A stretch of 64,000 nt of DNA from positions 121,182,957 to 121,246,956 of the forward strand of contig JBCNJP010000007.1 in the NCBI GenBank assembly GCA_039602395.1. Reading direction: 5' to 3'. Below the pieces are notes generated by a model. The model was not told the DNA's origin. It was given only the letters and a program-made list of their open reading frames with translations, and ran no database searches. This document shows, piece after piece, positions 53,257 through 64,000 of this stretch (within the stretch, counting starts at the first letter, position 1; every line of letters begins with the position of its first letter). This DNA is from Deinandra increscens subsp. villosa (taxonomy: Eukaryota > Streptophyta > Magnoliopsida > Asterales > Asteraceae). Made by a program: the position numbers and the translations under genes.

Positions 53257-54814
53257 GTGAGTGCCCTTGGTATGCACCACAATATTCCGTGTTATCACAT
53301 ATCTTGTCTTCTTTGATTACACCTTAATTAGCCTGAGACATCGAATGAACGATTTTATTAATACAAACTTTTATGTCACTTGAGATGGCATTCGTATTTA
53401 TAATTATCTTATAAATACGTGACAATATTAGTACGATTCATTGTACTGATGTTCTTCCAACAATGTCATTGTATAACGTTTTATAGTAACATCCACATAA
53501 TATCTCATATTATTTAACCCTTTTATTCAAGATCATAATGATTTTGAACTAGCCCTAGAAGTGACTTGTCTCCGTGAATCTCTGTCCAGAGTATACATTT
53601 ATGCAAGTAACTTCTCAATCATTATGTGATTTAAATCCATTGTTTAATATGAATTAAACTTCTAAAGTAGTATATAATTATCATGACCATGATTATTATT
53701 ATAGTACTCCCACTTGCCTTTCATATATTTAGCGTTCTTTAAGATTATAAACTCAAACCTTGTACGATATGAGCAAACAACTTTGCCGAACCTATCTTAG
53801 TCTTATCATGGAACCTTATTAAACTTGTAATAGAATTAGAAGTTTATTTGGTTTGAATATTTTATGCAAGCTAGTGCATAAATGATATCTTAATTTTATG
53901 ACATTAAGTCATATCAGATTATACATATGATTTTAGATTGACGTCTCAATCTTTAGGTAATGGATTGTTGGAAGATTCTTAGATTATCAAAAAGATTATC
54001 AAGTTCCATTAAAATCCATTTCCTTTAAGAACGCTCATAATTTTCCGATTAACGCAACAACCTGTTGGTTAGAAAAAGTGTTATCTATTTGGTTATACTT
54101 GAATTTCTTCAAGTTTACCAATTTATACTTAATGTTCCTTTAAGGTCCAGGATTTGGGAATTGCTTCCCTTTCCTTTGGATGGAACATTAATCACTAAGG
54201 ATATTGAAGTATATATTCAATTGTAATCAGTGGCAATAACTACTTCTTGATACTAGAATTAAATTGGAAACTTATGGATTAGAAGATTTATCTGGTTAGT
54301 CATGGTAGAAAGTTTTCTATTATTTAAAGCTTCAATGTCTTAATGCTTAATTCCTGGATTTAGAGCTTATCAAAGTTTTGCAGGAAATCGAATCTTATTT
54401 TCAATTTCTTGCTCATAAGAATTCAAATATATGAATGTTAAGGTACATGTATTTATTAATCATTACCATGTAAGTAGTTAGATTATAAATATAAGGCTGG
54501 TGATCCTAACTTTATTGAGTAAACGCCCGAACAAGTCAAGAGGTTTATTACTCAATTTATGGTCATATAAAAACGAGCATATGGAAGTTGAAAATGATTT
54601 ATTGTCCTTAAGCTTGTTGATATTATATAAAATGTAGAATTTCAACGAGCCATTATCAGTCAGGTGATTATAAGACTAATCATGGTTACATCTAGCATAC
54701 ATCAAGGATGGACATCCTATGTTGTATATGATGTGTGCAAGATTTATGAATCATATTCACCAGGTTATGCGTTATGTTATAAATTTAAACCATTGATCAA
54801 AATACATGTCTTTC
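53257..54814. other. Non-coding, possibly 3' interior of a copia element
   Basis: AT-rich DNA without frames. Words such as 'agaagtgacttgtctccgtgaatctctgtccagag' (about 53560) and 'agtactcccacttgcc' (about 53705, purine-rich on the minus strand) resemble the region between RNase H and PPT in copia elements. The assignment is uncertain. No gene recognised. Confidence 0.35.
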
Positions 54815-55059
54815 GTTGGGTACATTTGAAAGTCAACGCCTTTATATGGAGAGTGGTTCTTGATTGAATACCATCCAAGCGTAATTTAGAAAAATACGGA
54901 ATCCTTAATGAAAGTGTTTGTCAAAAATGTGAAGAACAAACCGAGTCCACATATCACTACCTAATTCGATGCAAAGATGTGTGTGGTGTTTAGGATACTA
55001 TGTTTGATTAGTGGGAAAAAGACGAAACTAGCCGGTTTGACCACGGTTGGACGAAAATA

Positions 55060-55350
55060 GCCGGCTGCACGGTCGCCCTAGCCGCTCAACCACGGTCGGA
55101 CGACCGTTGGTTTCCACCAAATCACCTTGTGACACACATATATTATTGACGGTCGCCCGACGGTGTGACTGGTCGGCACGACCGTCAAAACATTCTCTCT
55201 GCGACGGTCGGCCCGACCGTCTGACACACTGTCGGGGGCGCCACGACCGTTAATTATTTTTTTTTAATTCGAAAAGCAAAATATAGATGGTCGTCCGACC
55301 GTTGGGTACACGGTCGCTCTCGGAGAAACCACGGTCGTCCGGCCGTTTAA
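55060..55350. repeat. Left subterminal ACGGTCG/CGACCGT palindrome array
   Basis: At least eight half or whole copies of the palindrome (such as cggtcggacgaccgt, acggtcggcccgaccgt, ggtcgtccgaccgt) cluster here. The matching array at 58500-58705 is inside the other end. In Mutator elements subterminal repeats can be transposase-binding sites; that role is inference here. Confidence 0.85.
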
Positions 55351-55400
55351 CTAAGAATTTTTTTTTAATTTTAAACAATTAAAATGATTTTTTATTTTAA

Positions 55401-58340
55401 CGAGTTGGCGACCCGCCCGCGCGTTGCGGCGGGCCACCTTCGTATTACCGTAAAATGATAGGTATTGTACATTGACGTGTAAGATAATGTCATTTACACT
55501 ATACCTCTTTTGTCATTTTAACATGTTAATCATGTGTAACTTTTACTTGTTTTTAATATTTTTTGGGGGTGAGCCTCTATGTATGAATTCCGGTTTGTGT
55601 TTGTGGTCCGACCTTTGAAAATCCCCTATGTTTGTTTGTTAGTACTCAAAATTCAAGAATCCCCTATCTTTATGTTTTCTGAAATTTGTTTCATATGCGA
55701 ATTTTGAAATCATATTTTTGGCCCCCCTTTGTGTTAATCACCCTTTGTTTTGGGTGGACAAAGTTTGTGTAAAGAAATACATAAATCATAACAGTCTATT
55801 ACTGTAAAGTTTGTAGGGATGCTGGCATGTTGCACCTGTAATAGTTAAGTTCTAAAATTAAAGTTTGTAGGGACGGTGGCATGTTGCACCTGTAATAGTT
55901 AAGTTCTAAAATTTTCACAGGTTGACTGCATATGAAACACCAAAAAATAACATATGCATAATAGACAACCATTTAATTTTGCTATTTAACTTTCATTCAT
56001 ATTCATTAACACTTAAGTTCATACTGACCTTGTAAACGAAAACGAATCAAACACATTTTGGAACCTTTACAAATTTGAAAACCGAATGCCATTTGAACAT
56101 TTAGAATAAAATCCATAATACTGTAAAACTTAAAATTGAACGCTATTTAATAACATTTAGAGCGAATTGTACAACACTTTAAAACTTTAAAAAAATCTAT
56201 TGATTAGCTTTCATCGAGCACAAATGTCTTCATCAAAGAAACCATAATCCGATCCTCTTCATATGGAGCCATCATCCGATCCTTTTCTTATCAAGAATAC
56301 AAAATGAAGCCATCATCTTATCTTTTTTCTGGTAAATTAAACATTTGTTCTCTTCAAATATAAAAATACAAAAGCATTCTCTAAGAGTACCTAATCATTG
56401 TCTGCAAACTGAATAGCATCAGCTTCAAACACACGCAAACACAACAAAATGAAGACCTGCATTATATGTATCATTAAAAAAGTAACCAAGTTGTTACCTA
56501 ACCCAAGCAAGACCTACAATACATAATCTTGAACTAAAGTTATTCATATAGATAAAAGCAACTAAAGTTGACATAGCCTTATATAGTTGAAGAACATATG
56601 TTATTAATGCTGGGATTCATATAATTATTATAATAATCCATTTAACAACAGAAAATGTAAACCAAAGAGATTTCAAAATCTATATGGGGGGAAGCGTTTT
56701 TATATGGTTGGGACTTAGGAGTAAAAAAGTTGATAAAATGTAACATCAAAACAGATTAAAACAAAGCAAAATTTATAAATCACTGTCTTTTTAAAACCTG
56801 GTTTTGTATTAAAAAAACATCCCTAACCTGGCTCCAAGAGCTTTGCAAAGGGGCGATCCTCGAAGTCCATGATATGACTACTTGACAGGAATCAAGAGCA
56901 GCCTTCTCTATCGTTGGCTCTGAGAATATGACCATAACCGTTCATGTGGACTACACCATGTAAAAGATGATTGATGTAATCCAACCGGTTATACATCTAA
57001 TCCTCAAGATCTTTAGTAGTCATGACATGGTCACATGACTTGTACCTGCAAATGTCCAATATGCAAGCATACTGAAGTGGATATTTGACATCAAATCCAT
57101 ACTTTCTATTTCTAAATGACAACTGCATATGATTTAAAATGACTTTAGATCACCATCTTTCTAAAGCCAATTACTTAGACAACAAATGAGAACAACTATT
57201 CAGAACTGCGTCCTAACAACTACACTAACTTGGTGTTTATTTAGTTTGTAGGTCACAAAATATGAGTAAAATCCCTCCTGAGTTGAATAAAAGAAACATA
57301 CATGCTGCAGAAAATATACACACAATAAAACCCAGAAACCTAAAAAGGAAAACCCAAACCTTCGAATGAGGCTAAAGAAAATTGACATATATTAATGTTT
57401 GGTTTCCCTCATCCCCTTCCCAATCTTTAATCTCCTTTGCCCCTAATCTTCAGAACTTTCGTACCGAATAATCGTAAACAAAAACCCTATGTAAAACTCG
57501 CAAAACAAAAACTCGTAAGTAAATTGCTGGAAACAACAAATCGATGTTACGTAAAGTGTGCCTTGTTTGAAACTGTTTGAAATTGAAATATTTTTAATCG
57601 AAGCCAACAAACATAAACCGTACCAGAATAAGAAACCCTAGCCGAAAGATCCATCGTTGGAGACAACAGCTGCAACAGCATCAAAATCACCGTCAGACGC
57701 CAAAATCAGAGCAAATCCAACCCTAAACCACAAATAGATAAGTTAGAACCAACGATAAACTTCACAATCACTGGGGAGAAGATGAAACACAGAATATGAT
57801 AGAATCGCGTGTTCAATCGTAGATGGTGATACCCGGCCACCCTCAAAAAACGCCTTTATCACCGAAACATATACAACAACGGTAAGACTCATCTAGGGTT
57901 TCGATTAGAAGACAAATGGGGATAGACAGTTCTAGAGAGAGAGAGAGTTGTAGTAGAGTGATGAGATGCAGAGACCATTTTGATAAAGAAAGCGTGAGAC
58001 AGGGGTGTGGTGGGCCATGCAAATACGTGTGACGTGACTGAAGAAGGCGAGGTAAGGTAAGATGTGCACGCCTTCTCTTTTCTCAGTGAAAGGGAAAGGA
58101 CATTATTGAGAGAGGAGGTAAGGTGTGGGTATAGCATGTACTGAAACCTAAATTCTCCTTTCTCTCATTTTAATATACACAAAACGTCTTTCGTTTTCTT
58201 TTTCCTTTTTTCTAATATATAGAAGTTATCCTTGCTGCCACGTGTCAAGAGGTTACTGGATTATAAGTTATGAATAGTTATTTCTCTGTGTTGGCTAGGA
58301 TTTGTGTTTTGTATAATATATAATGGTGGCATTATTTTTA
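55401..58340 (-). mobile_element. Helitron-like segment inside the MULE
   Basis: On the minus strand the GC hairpin cccgccgcaacgcgcgggcggg is followed by tcgccaa and CTCG (plus cgag 55401-55404), then T, matching the other Helitron-like ends at 28134 and 43074. The right boundary is a guess: the sequence change near 58200-58340 ('gccacgtgtcaagaggttactgg') has the look of a Helitron 5' region but no clear TC start. No RepHel frame, so non-autonomous. Confidence 0.4.
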
Positions 58341-58499
58341 TTTTTACAAACAATAATATATAATATATAATATTCTCATTTTTACACCTATAAATACCAC
58401 ACAAACTTCACACATTACCACATAACTCAAACTCACACAACTCACAACTTTTTACATTTTTATGTAGAAAATAGGGTTTTTTGAATTAAAAAAAAAATT

Positions 58500-58705
58500 C
58501 CACGGTCGGGACGCCTCCGACAACCGTGTCAGACGGTCGGACCGACCGTGGCAGGAGGAATGTCGGAACGGTCGCTGGGGCCCGGAGAACGGTCAGACGA
58601 CCTTGGACAACGACTTGTCCGACCATGGAATGATGAGGTGGCGTTTTTTTATTGGTTCTGTGGTACGGTCGGACGACCGTTGATAGGTGGTCGTAGGCGA
58701 CCGTG
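58500..58705. repeat. Right subterminal ACGGTCG/CGACCGT palindrome array
   Basis: Copies include agacggtcggaccgaccgt, ggtacggtcggacgaccgt and ggtggtcgtaggcgaccgt. It is the mirror of the array at the left end of the same element. Confidence 0.85.
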
Positions 58706-59112
58706 TAACCGGCCATTCTCGTCCTTTTTTTTTAATGTGTGGACATTCTCGTCCAACCGTGGTTAACCCGACTAGTTTCGTCTTTTTCCCTTGATTAGTG
58801 CAAAGTCCCTAAAGAGATTATATACACTGGGTATACTCATCAATCCAAAAGAAGATTTTGCATGACATCTTTCTATCGACTCTGGTGCATAGAGAAGGCT
58901 CGAAACAACAAACAGTTCAAGGACCGAAAATGACTGAAGAGGAAATTCTAGGTGACATAAAAGTACAATCGTTTTTATGGATCAAACATAAGGGTCACAT
59001 GACGGATCTAGATTGAAAAACTGGGTGTAATCATGTATTCTAGTTTAAACAATATAACATAGCATCTTGGTAGGACCTGTTTATTGTAATGAAATGTTGA
59101 CTCGTCGTTAAA

Positions 59113-59610
59113 AAAAAAACTAGCACATATTTATACTAACTTACAAGTAACGGTTAGAGACTTGTGTGAAATCATAAGCCGATTCTAAAGCCACGATTCT
59201 TGTTGGTTCAACAATAACCAATTCCTTTTTTTTGAGCGGTGAATTTGGACTACTGATGGGGCATTACCCACCCACCCGATTATCTCCATTTCTCATTAGG
59301 AGGAAACTCACTATAGGTGAGAAAACTCTCTGACCCAACTTGGACCCCCATTTATTTTTTGTCACATTGAACCTAAAACCTCTCACTTTAATATTTTTGG
59401 GTACCTCACCTTAAGTAATTGGGTTAAGGATCATTGGTTAATAACCTATCCTTGTATTATCATTTCTAAATTCGGTTTTAAACAAAAAGAAAAATGTAAA
59501 ACATGTAAATAGTTTGTTAGAAATTCAAATATAAAAGCCCATTTAGGCCCAATAGCGAGTTCGATCTGAATTTTAGGGTACAGGTTTAACCCGTTTCTAA
59601 TTCAGTGCAG
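59113..59610. promoter_or_regulatory. Upstream region of the RZ-1A-like gene
   Basis: Mostly AT-rich. A TATA-like atatatagat at 59611-59620 is followed about 25-30 bp later by a likely transcription start near 59640. The first exon of the 5' UTR would end at 'ttctgctg|gtaaaa' (59708/59709). Confidence 0.4.
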
Positions 59611-59708
59611 ATATATAGATAGGGCAGGAATATTTCTACAAGTTTTATCATTCGTCCGTCAAATCAACGCTAATTTCTGGAAATTTTCTCGATCTCATCA
59701 TTCTGCTG

Positions 59709-60767
59709 GTAAAAATCTCCTAAATTATTTGTTTATTTCCGTTTTCTAATTCATGTAAAGTTTAGATCTCGATGTTATCTGATTGATCCACGATTGACGT
59801 TCTTATGATTTGCTTTTTAGCTTATCATTGACCGATACAGCCTTTCTATGATCAGAATCATGATCTTTATACTTCTATGCTTGCGTTTTTGAGTGTTGAT
59901 TGATTAATTTGTGAACCGTTGCCGCCTTATGTATGAAATTGGATTCAACGGTGTTTTTCGTCGATTATAACCGTCTTTATTTGCGATTAGCATCATAAAT
60001 TCGATTTTCACATAGAGAATGATCAATTATGTATCAGATTGGTGTGTGTTTGGTTAAACTGGAGTATTTGACCGTTAATTAAGTCAATCTGAGGGTTTCA
60101 CATTTACGCTAAAGTTTAAGCAATCAAAATAAGATCGGGGGGATAATATGCATCATAAAGGTCCCAATTCTCGGCATATATTCCTTGCTACATGCTAATT
60201 TGTTTATGGATCAGCTTTTTATGATCTATATGCACACAAAACACATTAACAACTAGAAGTATAGATTGGACTTTGTAGTTACACTTTTTGTGTACACCTG
60301 TTCATGTTTATAAGTTATTGGTGTCATTAGTATGTAAAAAAAATGTTATTTTACTACTATGGCAGCATCAGTATAGATTATAAGCTTTTACAATTGTGTT
60401 TTTCAGTATTTTAACAAATTATAATCGTTGTTTCGAGTTGAAGTGTTTGGGAATTCGCGATCCTTTATGAATACAGATCAACTTTGTTTTGGTGCAAACC
60501 CGGCTGTGGAATGTAAATAAGCAAAGAAAAGTAAGCAGCACAATGTATAGATGGTTCGGGCTATACTCTAAAGATTGGTTCTATGTCCACAGCTTCGCAA
60601 CCAAGTCCCTTTTTGATTTTGACATTAGGGCTAGAGTTTACAATTATAGATCATATACTTATAGTTGAAGAGCCGAGCTGGGTCCCTCCAGAGGAAGATA
60701 ATATGCTCTCCCTGAGGTTCTACATCCTTCTTTTGCTGTTAATGCTCTGTTTACTTGGGTACTGCAG
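59709..60767 (+). other. Probable 5' UTR intron of the RZ-1A-like gene
   Basis: The donor 'ctg|gtaaaaatc' and acceptor 'gggtactgcag' at 60767 bracket AT/T-rich DNA just before 'ctctaaac ATG'. A long first intron in the 5' UTR is common in plant RNA-binding protein genes. The frame at 60583-60783 overlaps the acceptor and is not considered coding. Confidence 0.55.
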
Positions 60768-60775
60768 CTCTAAAC

Positions 60776-61853
60776 ATGTCTGATGATGTGGAGTACCGCT
60801 GTTTTATTGGTGGCTTGTCATGGTCAACATCTGATAGAGCTCTAAAAGATGCCTTTTCGAAGTATGGTCGTCTTCTTGATGCGAAGGTAGTATGGTTCAT
60901 TTAACTTCTTTTATCAACCTCTTTGCACAAACTGTTTTCTAAGATTATTTGTTGATATTTACTTTACTTCAACAGTGGAACTCTAGTAGTGTAAAATGAG
61001 TTTTGATGATCATGCTTTTGATTTCATCATTCAATGGAAGACGGTTAATATCTGCTTATATACCATGTTTAAAGGGCCATGCTCCACTCCAAGCAATTAA
61101 ACTTAAGCATTATACTAATTTCTGTAAAGAATTCAGGGCTCTTTTATATATCAGTAGACACTTTATTATTTTTCTTTTTTGGTGGGTACACTCTTTTGAG
61201 TGTGGCTTATGTTACTATTATATTAGCCTCCATTGTGGATAGCAGTTTATAAGTAATGGAATCCTGATGGCAAGAGCTCTTTTTTATTGGTTTAAGTTTT
61301 TTTTTCCCATATGATCTAGGTTGTTTTAGACAAGGTCTCTGGGCGTTCACGAGGATTTGGTTTTGTCACTTATGATGACAAGCAAGCGATGGAAGATGCT
61401 ATCGAAGCAATGAATGGAATCGATTTGGATGGGAGGAACATCACAGTAGACAAGGCTCAACCTCAAGGAGGTTCAGGAAGGGACTATGATGGCGGTCGAG
61501 ACCGTGACCGTGACCGTGGTCGTGATCGTGGGCGAGACCGTGATTATGGAGGTGGCCGTGGCGGCGGAGGCGGTGGTGGAGATTGTTTTAAGTGTGGTAA
61601 GCCTGGACATTTTGCTAGGGAATGTCCAAGTGAAGGTGGTGATAGACGTGGTGGCGGAGGCAGAGACGATCGGTATGGTGGTGGGGGACGTGGTGGTGGT
61701 GGTGGTGGCAGCCGATACGGTCCAGATAGGAATGGAGATCGCTATAGTGGACGTAGTAGGGATGGTGGTGGAGGTGGAGGCGGAGGCGGAGGTGATCGAT
61801 ACAGTCGTGACCGTTCTGGACCATATGAGCGTCGCTCAGGTGGTTTTCGGTGA
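60776..61853 (+). CDS. RZ1A: Glycine-rich RNA-binding protein with zinc knuckle, RZ-1A type
   Basis: RNA-binding protein; RZ-1 proteins are nuclear/cytoplasmic RNA chaperones linked to cold response and splicing in the known family. Two coding exons, 60776-60886 and 61320-61853, in phase 0, giving 214 aa. The RRM has RNP2 CFIGGL (9-14) and RNP1 RGFGFVTY (48-55), and ends around ITVDKAQPQ. A basic RDRDRGRDRGRDRD stretch is followed by Gly runs, then the CCHC knuckle CFKCGKPGHFARECP (126-140), then a Gly/Arg/Ser/Asp-rich tail to SGGFR. The RRM-knuckle-GR tail order is diagnostic of RZ-1A rather than plain GRPs. The RRM intron lies after EAK/DAK as in relatives. Confidence 0.95.
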
Positions 61854-63080
61854 TCATTAAAATGACTGGTTGAGCTCTGGTATGGTTTGTATGTATAATC
61901 TTATTATTTACTATAACGTGGCTAGTTGTTAAGAGCAGTAGTAATGAATGTATGTTTGAATCTGCAGATGATGGAAGTCGAACTCGAAGGTGGTGCTGGA
62001 TCTGGATGAAAAAGATGGGTGGTTTTTTTCTTTCTGCAAGATGTCGTTTTACTTCGTACGTGCTTATTTGGCTCTGAATGTAGTAATGAAATCAAACTTT
62101 TATCAACTTGGCACCTGCTACTACCTAGTACCTACTATGTTGGATTGGTTTGCTTGTTATGAATGTCGGGTTCTTTGTTCCATAAGTGATTACAACACGA
62201 TGATAAATTACTTTTGGGTCCTCGTGTCAAACGGGAGCCAAGCGTGAAGCGGGTAACCTTTTATGATTCAATTACTGAAATATAGTCGTAAGGACTGGTT
62301 AATGACTTGATTATTAACATATTTAACCTTTTGGCAGGCAGGGTGTTTGTTAAAGGGTACATGAATCATGATTTAATTGCTTGCTTGCTTGTTTAAACAT
62401 GATAAATTTGGGAGTTGAAGCAGCTTATTATCTGCAAACTCAATATGGTTCTTGGGAAGATGGGTTCTTGTTGTTTATCAACCATGGTTCTTGTCCTTTT
62501 TCCAGCTCATAGTTCGTTCTGTCCTTGAATTTCATTTCTGATGCTGGGCCATCTTTGATCTCTGTTGTGGAACAACAAAGTGCATTTTCTGTTTCTTGGC
62601 ATCTGACCTGACATTTTGTTGTTGTTCATCTGCTGCCCAAACTCAGTGATGCGCACCCACAATTTCTACTGGAATTGTGAAGGTTTGATTTAGTCAAGCA
62701 GTATTTCCTTTTTTTTACAATTCTTTTGTTTTTTCTCCATATCTTTAGTTTAAATTTGATTACGAGAAATTACATATTACACTATAAACAATCAAAATAC
62801 ATGTTTTTGCTTATTATATTATTCAAATTCAAATTCATATCATAATTGTTTTCCTTCAGGCTCATAAGATTGGATTGAGATCCTAAGATCTTACTCAAAT
62901 GTCTGTAATTTCATGTGTTGGGTTGAATCTTTGAACCTGGACGCAGCCTATATATTTATATATTTATTCGTGTTGAAGATAGACTCTAAATTGAAGCTTA
63001 GGGTATGTTTTGATTGGTAGGGATTTTTAGGATTTCATTGGAATTTAAATTCCATTCTATAACATTCTATAACATAACAT
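61854..63080 (+). other. RZ-1A-like 3' UTR and downstream intergenic DNA
   Basis: The first 200-300 bp are probably the 3' UTR, possibly spliced ('ctgcag' at 61964). The rest is AT-rich with no gene. Short frames at 61990 have no motif. Confidence 0.4.
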
Positions 63081-63081
63081 G

Positions 63082-64000
63082 TTTTTTTTGAACGGCAAGC
63101 TATATGAAGACCGACACACTAGCAAGAAGCTAGCGGCTGAAACGAAAAAACATTACATGGGAAAGGAAGACCAATCCTGTCAACAAAATGGATCGGTCAT
63201 TACAACGGTTTACATACCAAATATGACTCCAATTCTTAATTTTCAAAAACTCTACGTATCGAGGGTGTTCTTTGATTGAAAATAGCCATATTCCTCTCCA
63301 TTCAAATGCGCCAAACACCGGTGAGGAAAATGATCTTGAGCGCTGTTCTTTTCCGAGAATCCGTAGCATAATCCTTGTAGAGCATAAGAAGGTCCGACAC
63401 TGAGAAGGCGAAAACCTGCGGGATACGGCACCATTGGGCAATGAGCTGCCAAACCGTGTCAGTAAAATTGCAGCCCGTAAACACATGTGACGTTGACTTA
63501 GGAGCATCACCGCAGAGGACACAAAACTCATTACCAACCGGTATGTTTCTTCGAATTAAACCATCCTTGGTTGGAAGTCGCTCGAGGATTGTTCTCCAAG
63601 CAACAAGGTTGACCTTGAGCGAAACCGATCTGGGCCAATCAAGAGGGAATGGGACCTGATTGATCTCCTGTCTAGACAACAGAAGGCGAAGATTCCTGAC
63701 TGAAAAGAGACCCTGCTCGTCCCCGCGCCATCTCCAACTACCATTCTGCTCCATAACGAGATTATGGAAATTCACCCCTGCAAGATTTAAATCTGAGATA
63801 GCATTTAAGAATACCACGACAAGTACCTGAAGCCGTTGGTTGACATGGGAGAAAAGAGGAAGCGGTTGTCCTGAAGTGAATACAATGAATCACCCTTCTC
63901 CAAAGGCGATCGGGTTCCGTAAAGTATCTCCAAACCCACTTAGCTAGTAGGAGTTAAACGTGCGGCAAGGGGTCAGCCCCAAACAGGAGTTAAACATGTT
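63082..64000 (-). mobile_element. LINE 3' fragment, running off the right edge
   Basis: The 3' end is the T-run at about 63081-63090 (poly-A on the minus strand). The frame 63817-63302 encodes NGSWRWRGDEQG, KVNLVAWRTILERLPTKDGL, FCVLCGDAPKSTSHVFTGC (zinc pattern) and WQLIAQWC, all typical of LINE zf-RVT. Continuing to 64000, KWVWRYFTEPDRLWRRVI appears in another frame. It is the same class as the LINE at 6270-26416, in opposite orientation; at least one frameshift near 63820. Confidence 0.85.

Larger units (their letters stand above)
55004..58799. mobile_element. Mutator-like element (MULE), non-autonomous
   Basis: 55013-58790 (3778 bp) has ends GGGAAAAAGACGAAACTAG and its inverted copy. The similarity extends about 50 bp (ccacggttggacga in both). 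A 9-bp duplication ttgattagt lies at 55004-55012 and 58791-58799. The 9-bp TSD and long TIR indicate Mutator. Both ends carry arrays of the palindrome ACGGTCG..CGACCGT. The interior has no transposase frame; it contains a Helitron-like 3' end (55401) and UTR-like DNA at 57400-58130, so it may have captured foreign sequence. Confidence 0.9.
54815..59112 (+). mobile_element. LINE 3' fragment interrupted by a Mutator-type element
   Basis: The left part (54815-55012) encodes HLKVNAFIWRVVLD, CQKCEEQTESTYHYLIRC (zf-RVT zinc pattern) and VCGV. After the 3.8-kb insert, 58800-59112 continues with CKVPKEIIYTGY, FYRLWCI and KARNNKQFKDRK and ends in an A-run at about 59109. Several stops interrupt the frame. 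It is a 5'-truncated, dead copy. Joining the two halves across the 9-bp duplication restores the LINE order, proving the insertion. Confidence 0.8.

Noticed and set aside
60583..60783. 66-codon frame just before the RZ-1A start
   Set aside because: It overlaps the acceptor of the probable 5' UTR intron and shows no domain; the RRM starts at 60776.
61486..61860. Second-frame and antisense ORFs over the RZ-1A exon
   Set aside because: Shadows of the ggtggcgga repeat in the glycine-rich tail; the RRM and knuckle fix the true frame.

Overview
The window is plant nuclear DNA. The evidence is spliced genes with GT-AG introns, plant Ty1/copia and Ty3/gypsy retrotransposons with plant-type primer-binding sites, L1-type LINEs, Mutator, hAT and PIF/Harbinger elements, Helitron-like ends, and AT-rich intergenic DNA. 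The genes look like those of a eudicot. A daisy-family (Asteraceae) source is my guess from the style of the repeats and is not proven.

Repeat half (about 1-30.6 kb). A short terminal exon sits at 19-137. After it come degenerate GC-rich DNA, the remnant of a long LTR (to 4348) carrying a PIF/Harbinger MITE, and a nested retrotransposon complex at 6270-26416. In that complex a 5'-truncated LINE was split by a Ty1/copia element (6482-25830, TSD actcg). The copia element was itself hit twice: by a Ty3/gypsy Athila-like gag-protease element without pol (7206-15459, TSD caaca), and by a 3.2 kb element that I read as a solo LTR of Tekay/Del type (16006-19240, TSD gtttg). The next 4 kb holds a Helitron-like end, tandem repeats and a decayed reverse-transcriptase fragment.

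Gene half (about 30.8-62 kb). Five genes are well supported. QCR6-like complex III hinge protein (+, 31110-34332) has its start codon split by an intron and a hAT MITE in intron 2. Phosphatidylserine decarboxylase of the PSD2/PSD3 type (+, 37038-46357) has 21 exons, two consecutive GC-AG introns, and a 4.6 kb intron 8 holding a solo LTR and a Helitron-like end. A short ANTH-domain clathrin-assembly protein (-, 46461-47560) converges on PSD with 103 bp between the stop codons. TRM11-like tRNA guanosine methyltransferase (-, 48135-51225) has 6 exons. RZ-1A-like glycine-rich RNA-binding protein (+, 60776-61853) has an RRM and a CCHC knuckle.

Between TRM11 and RZ-1A lie a second, partial copia element (about 51985-53256 and possibly beyond) and a LINE (about 54815-59112) interrupted by a 3.8 kb Mutator-type element with 9-bp TSDs. 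A minus-strand LINE fragment runs off the right edge. The five genes are unrelated housekeeping functions (respiration, lipid synthesis, endocytosis, tRNA modification, RNA binding) and do not form a pathway or operon. The less usual structures are palindrome arrays in the retrotransposon leaders and the Mutator ends, and a paired GGGCGTACCGCCC motif repeated at about 30 bp spacing in the gypsy element.
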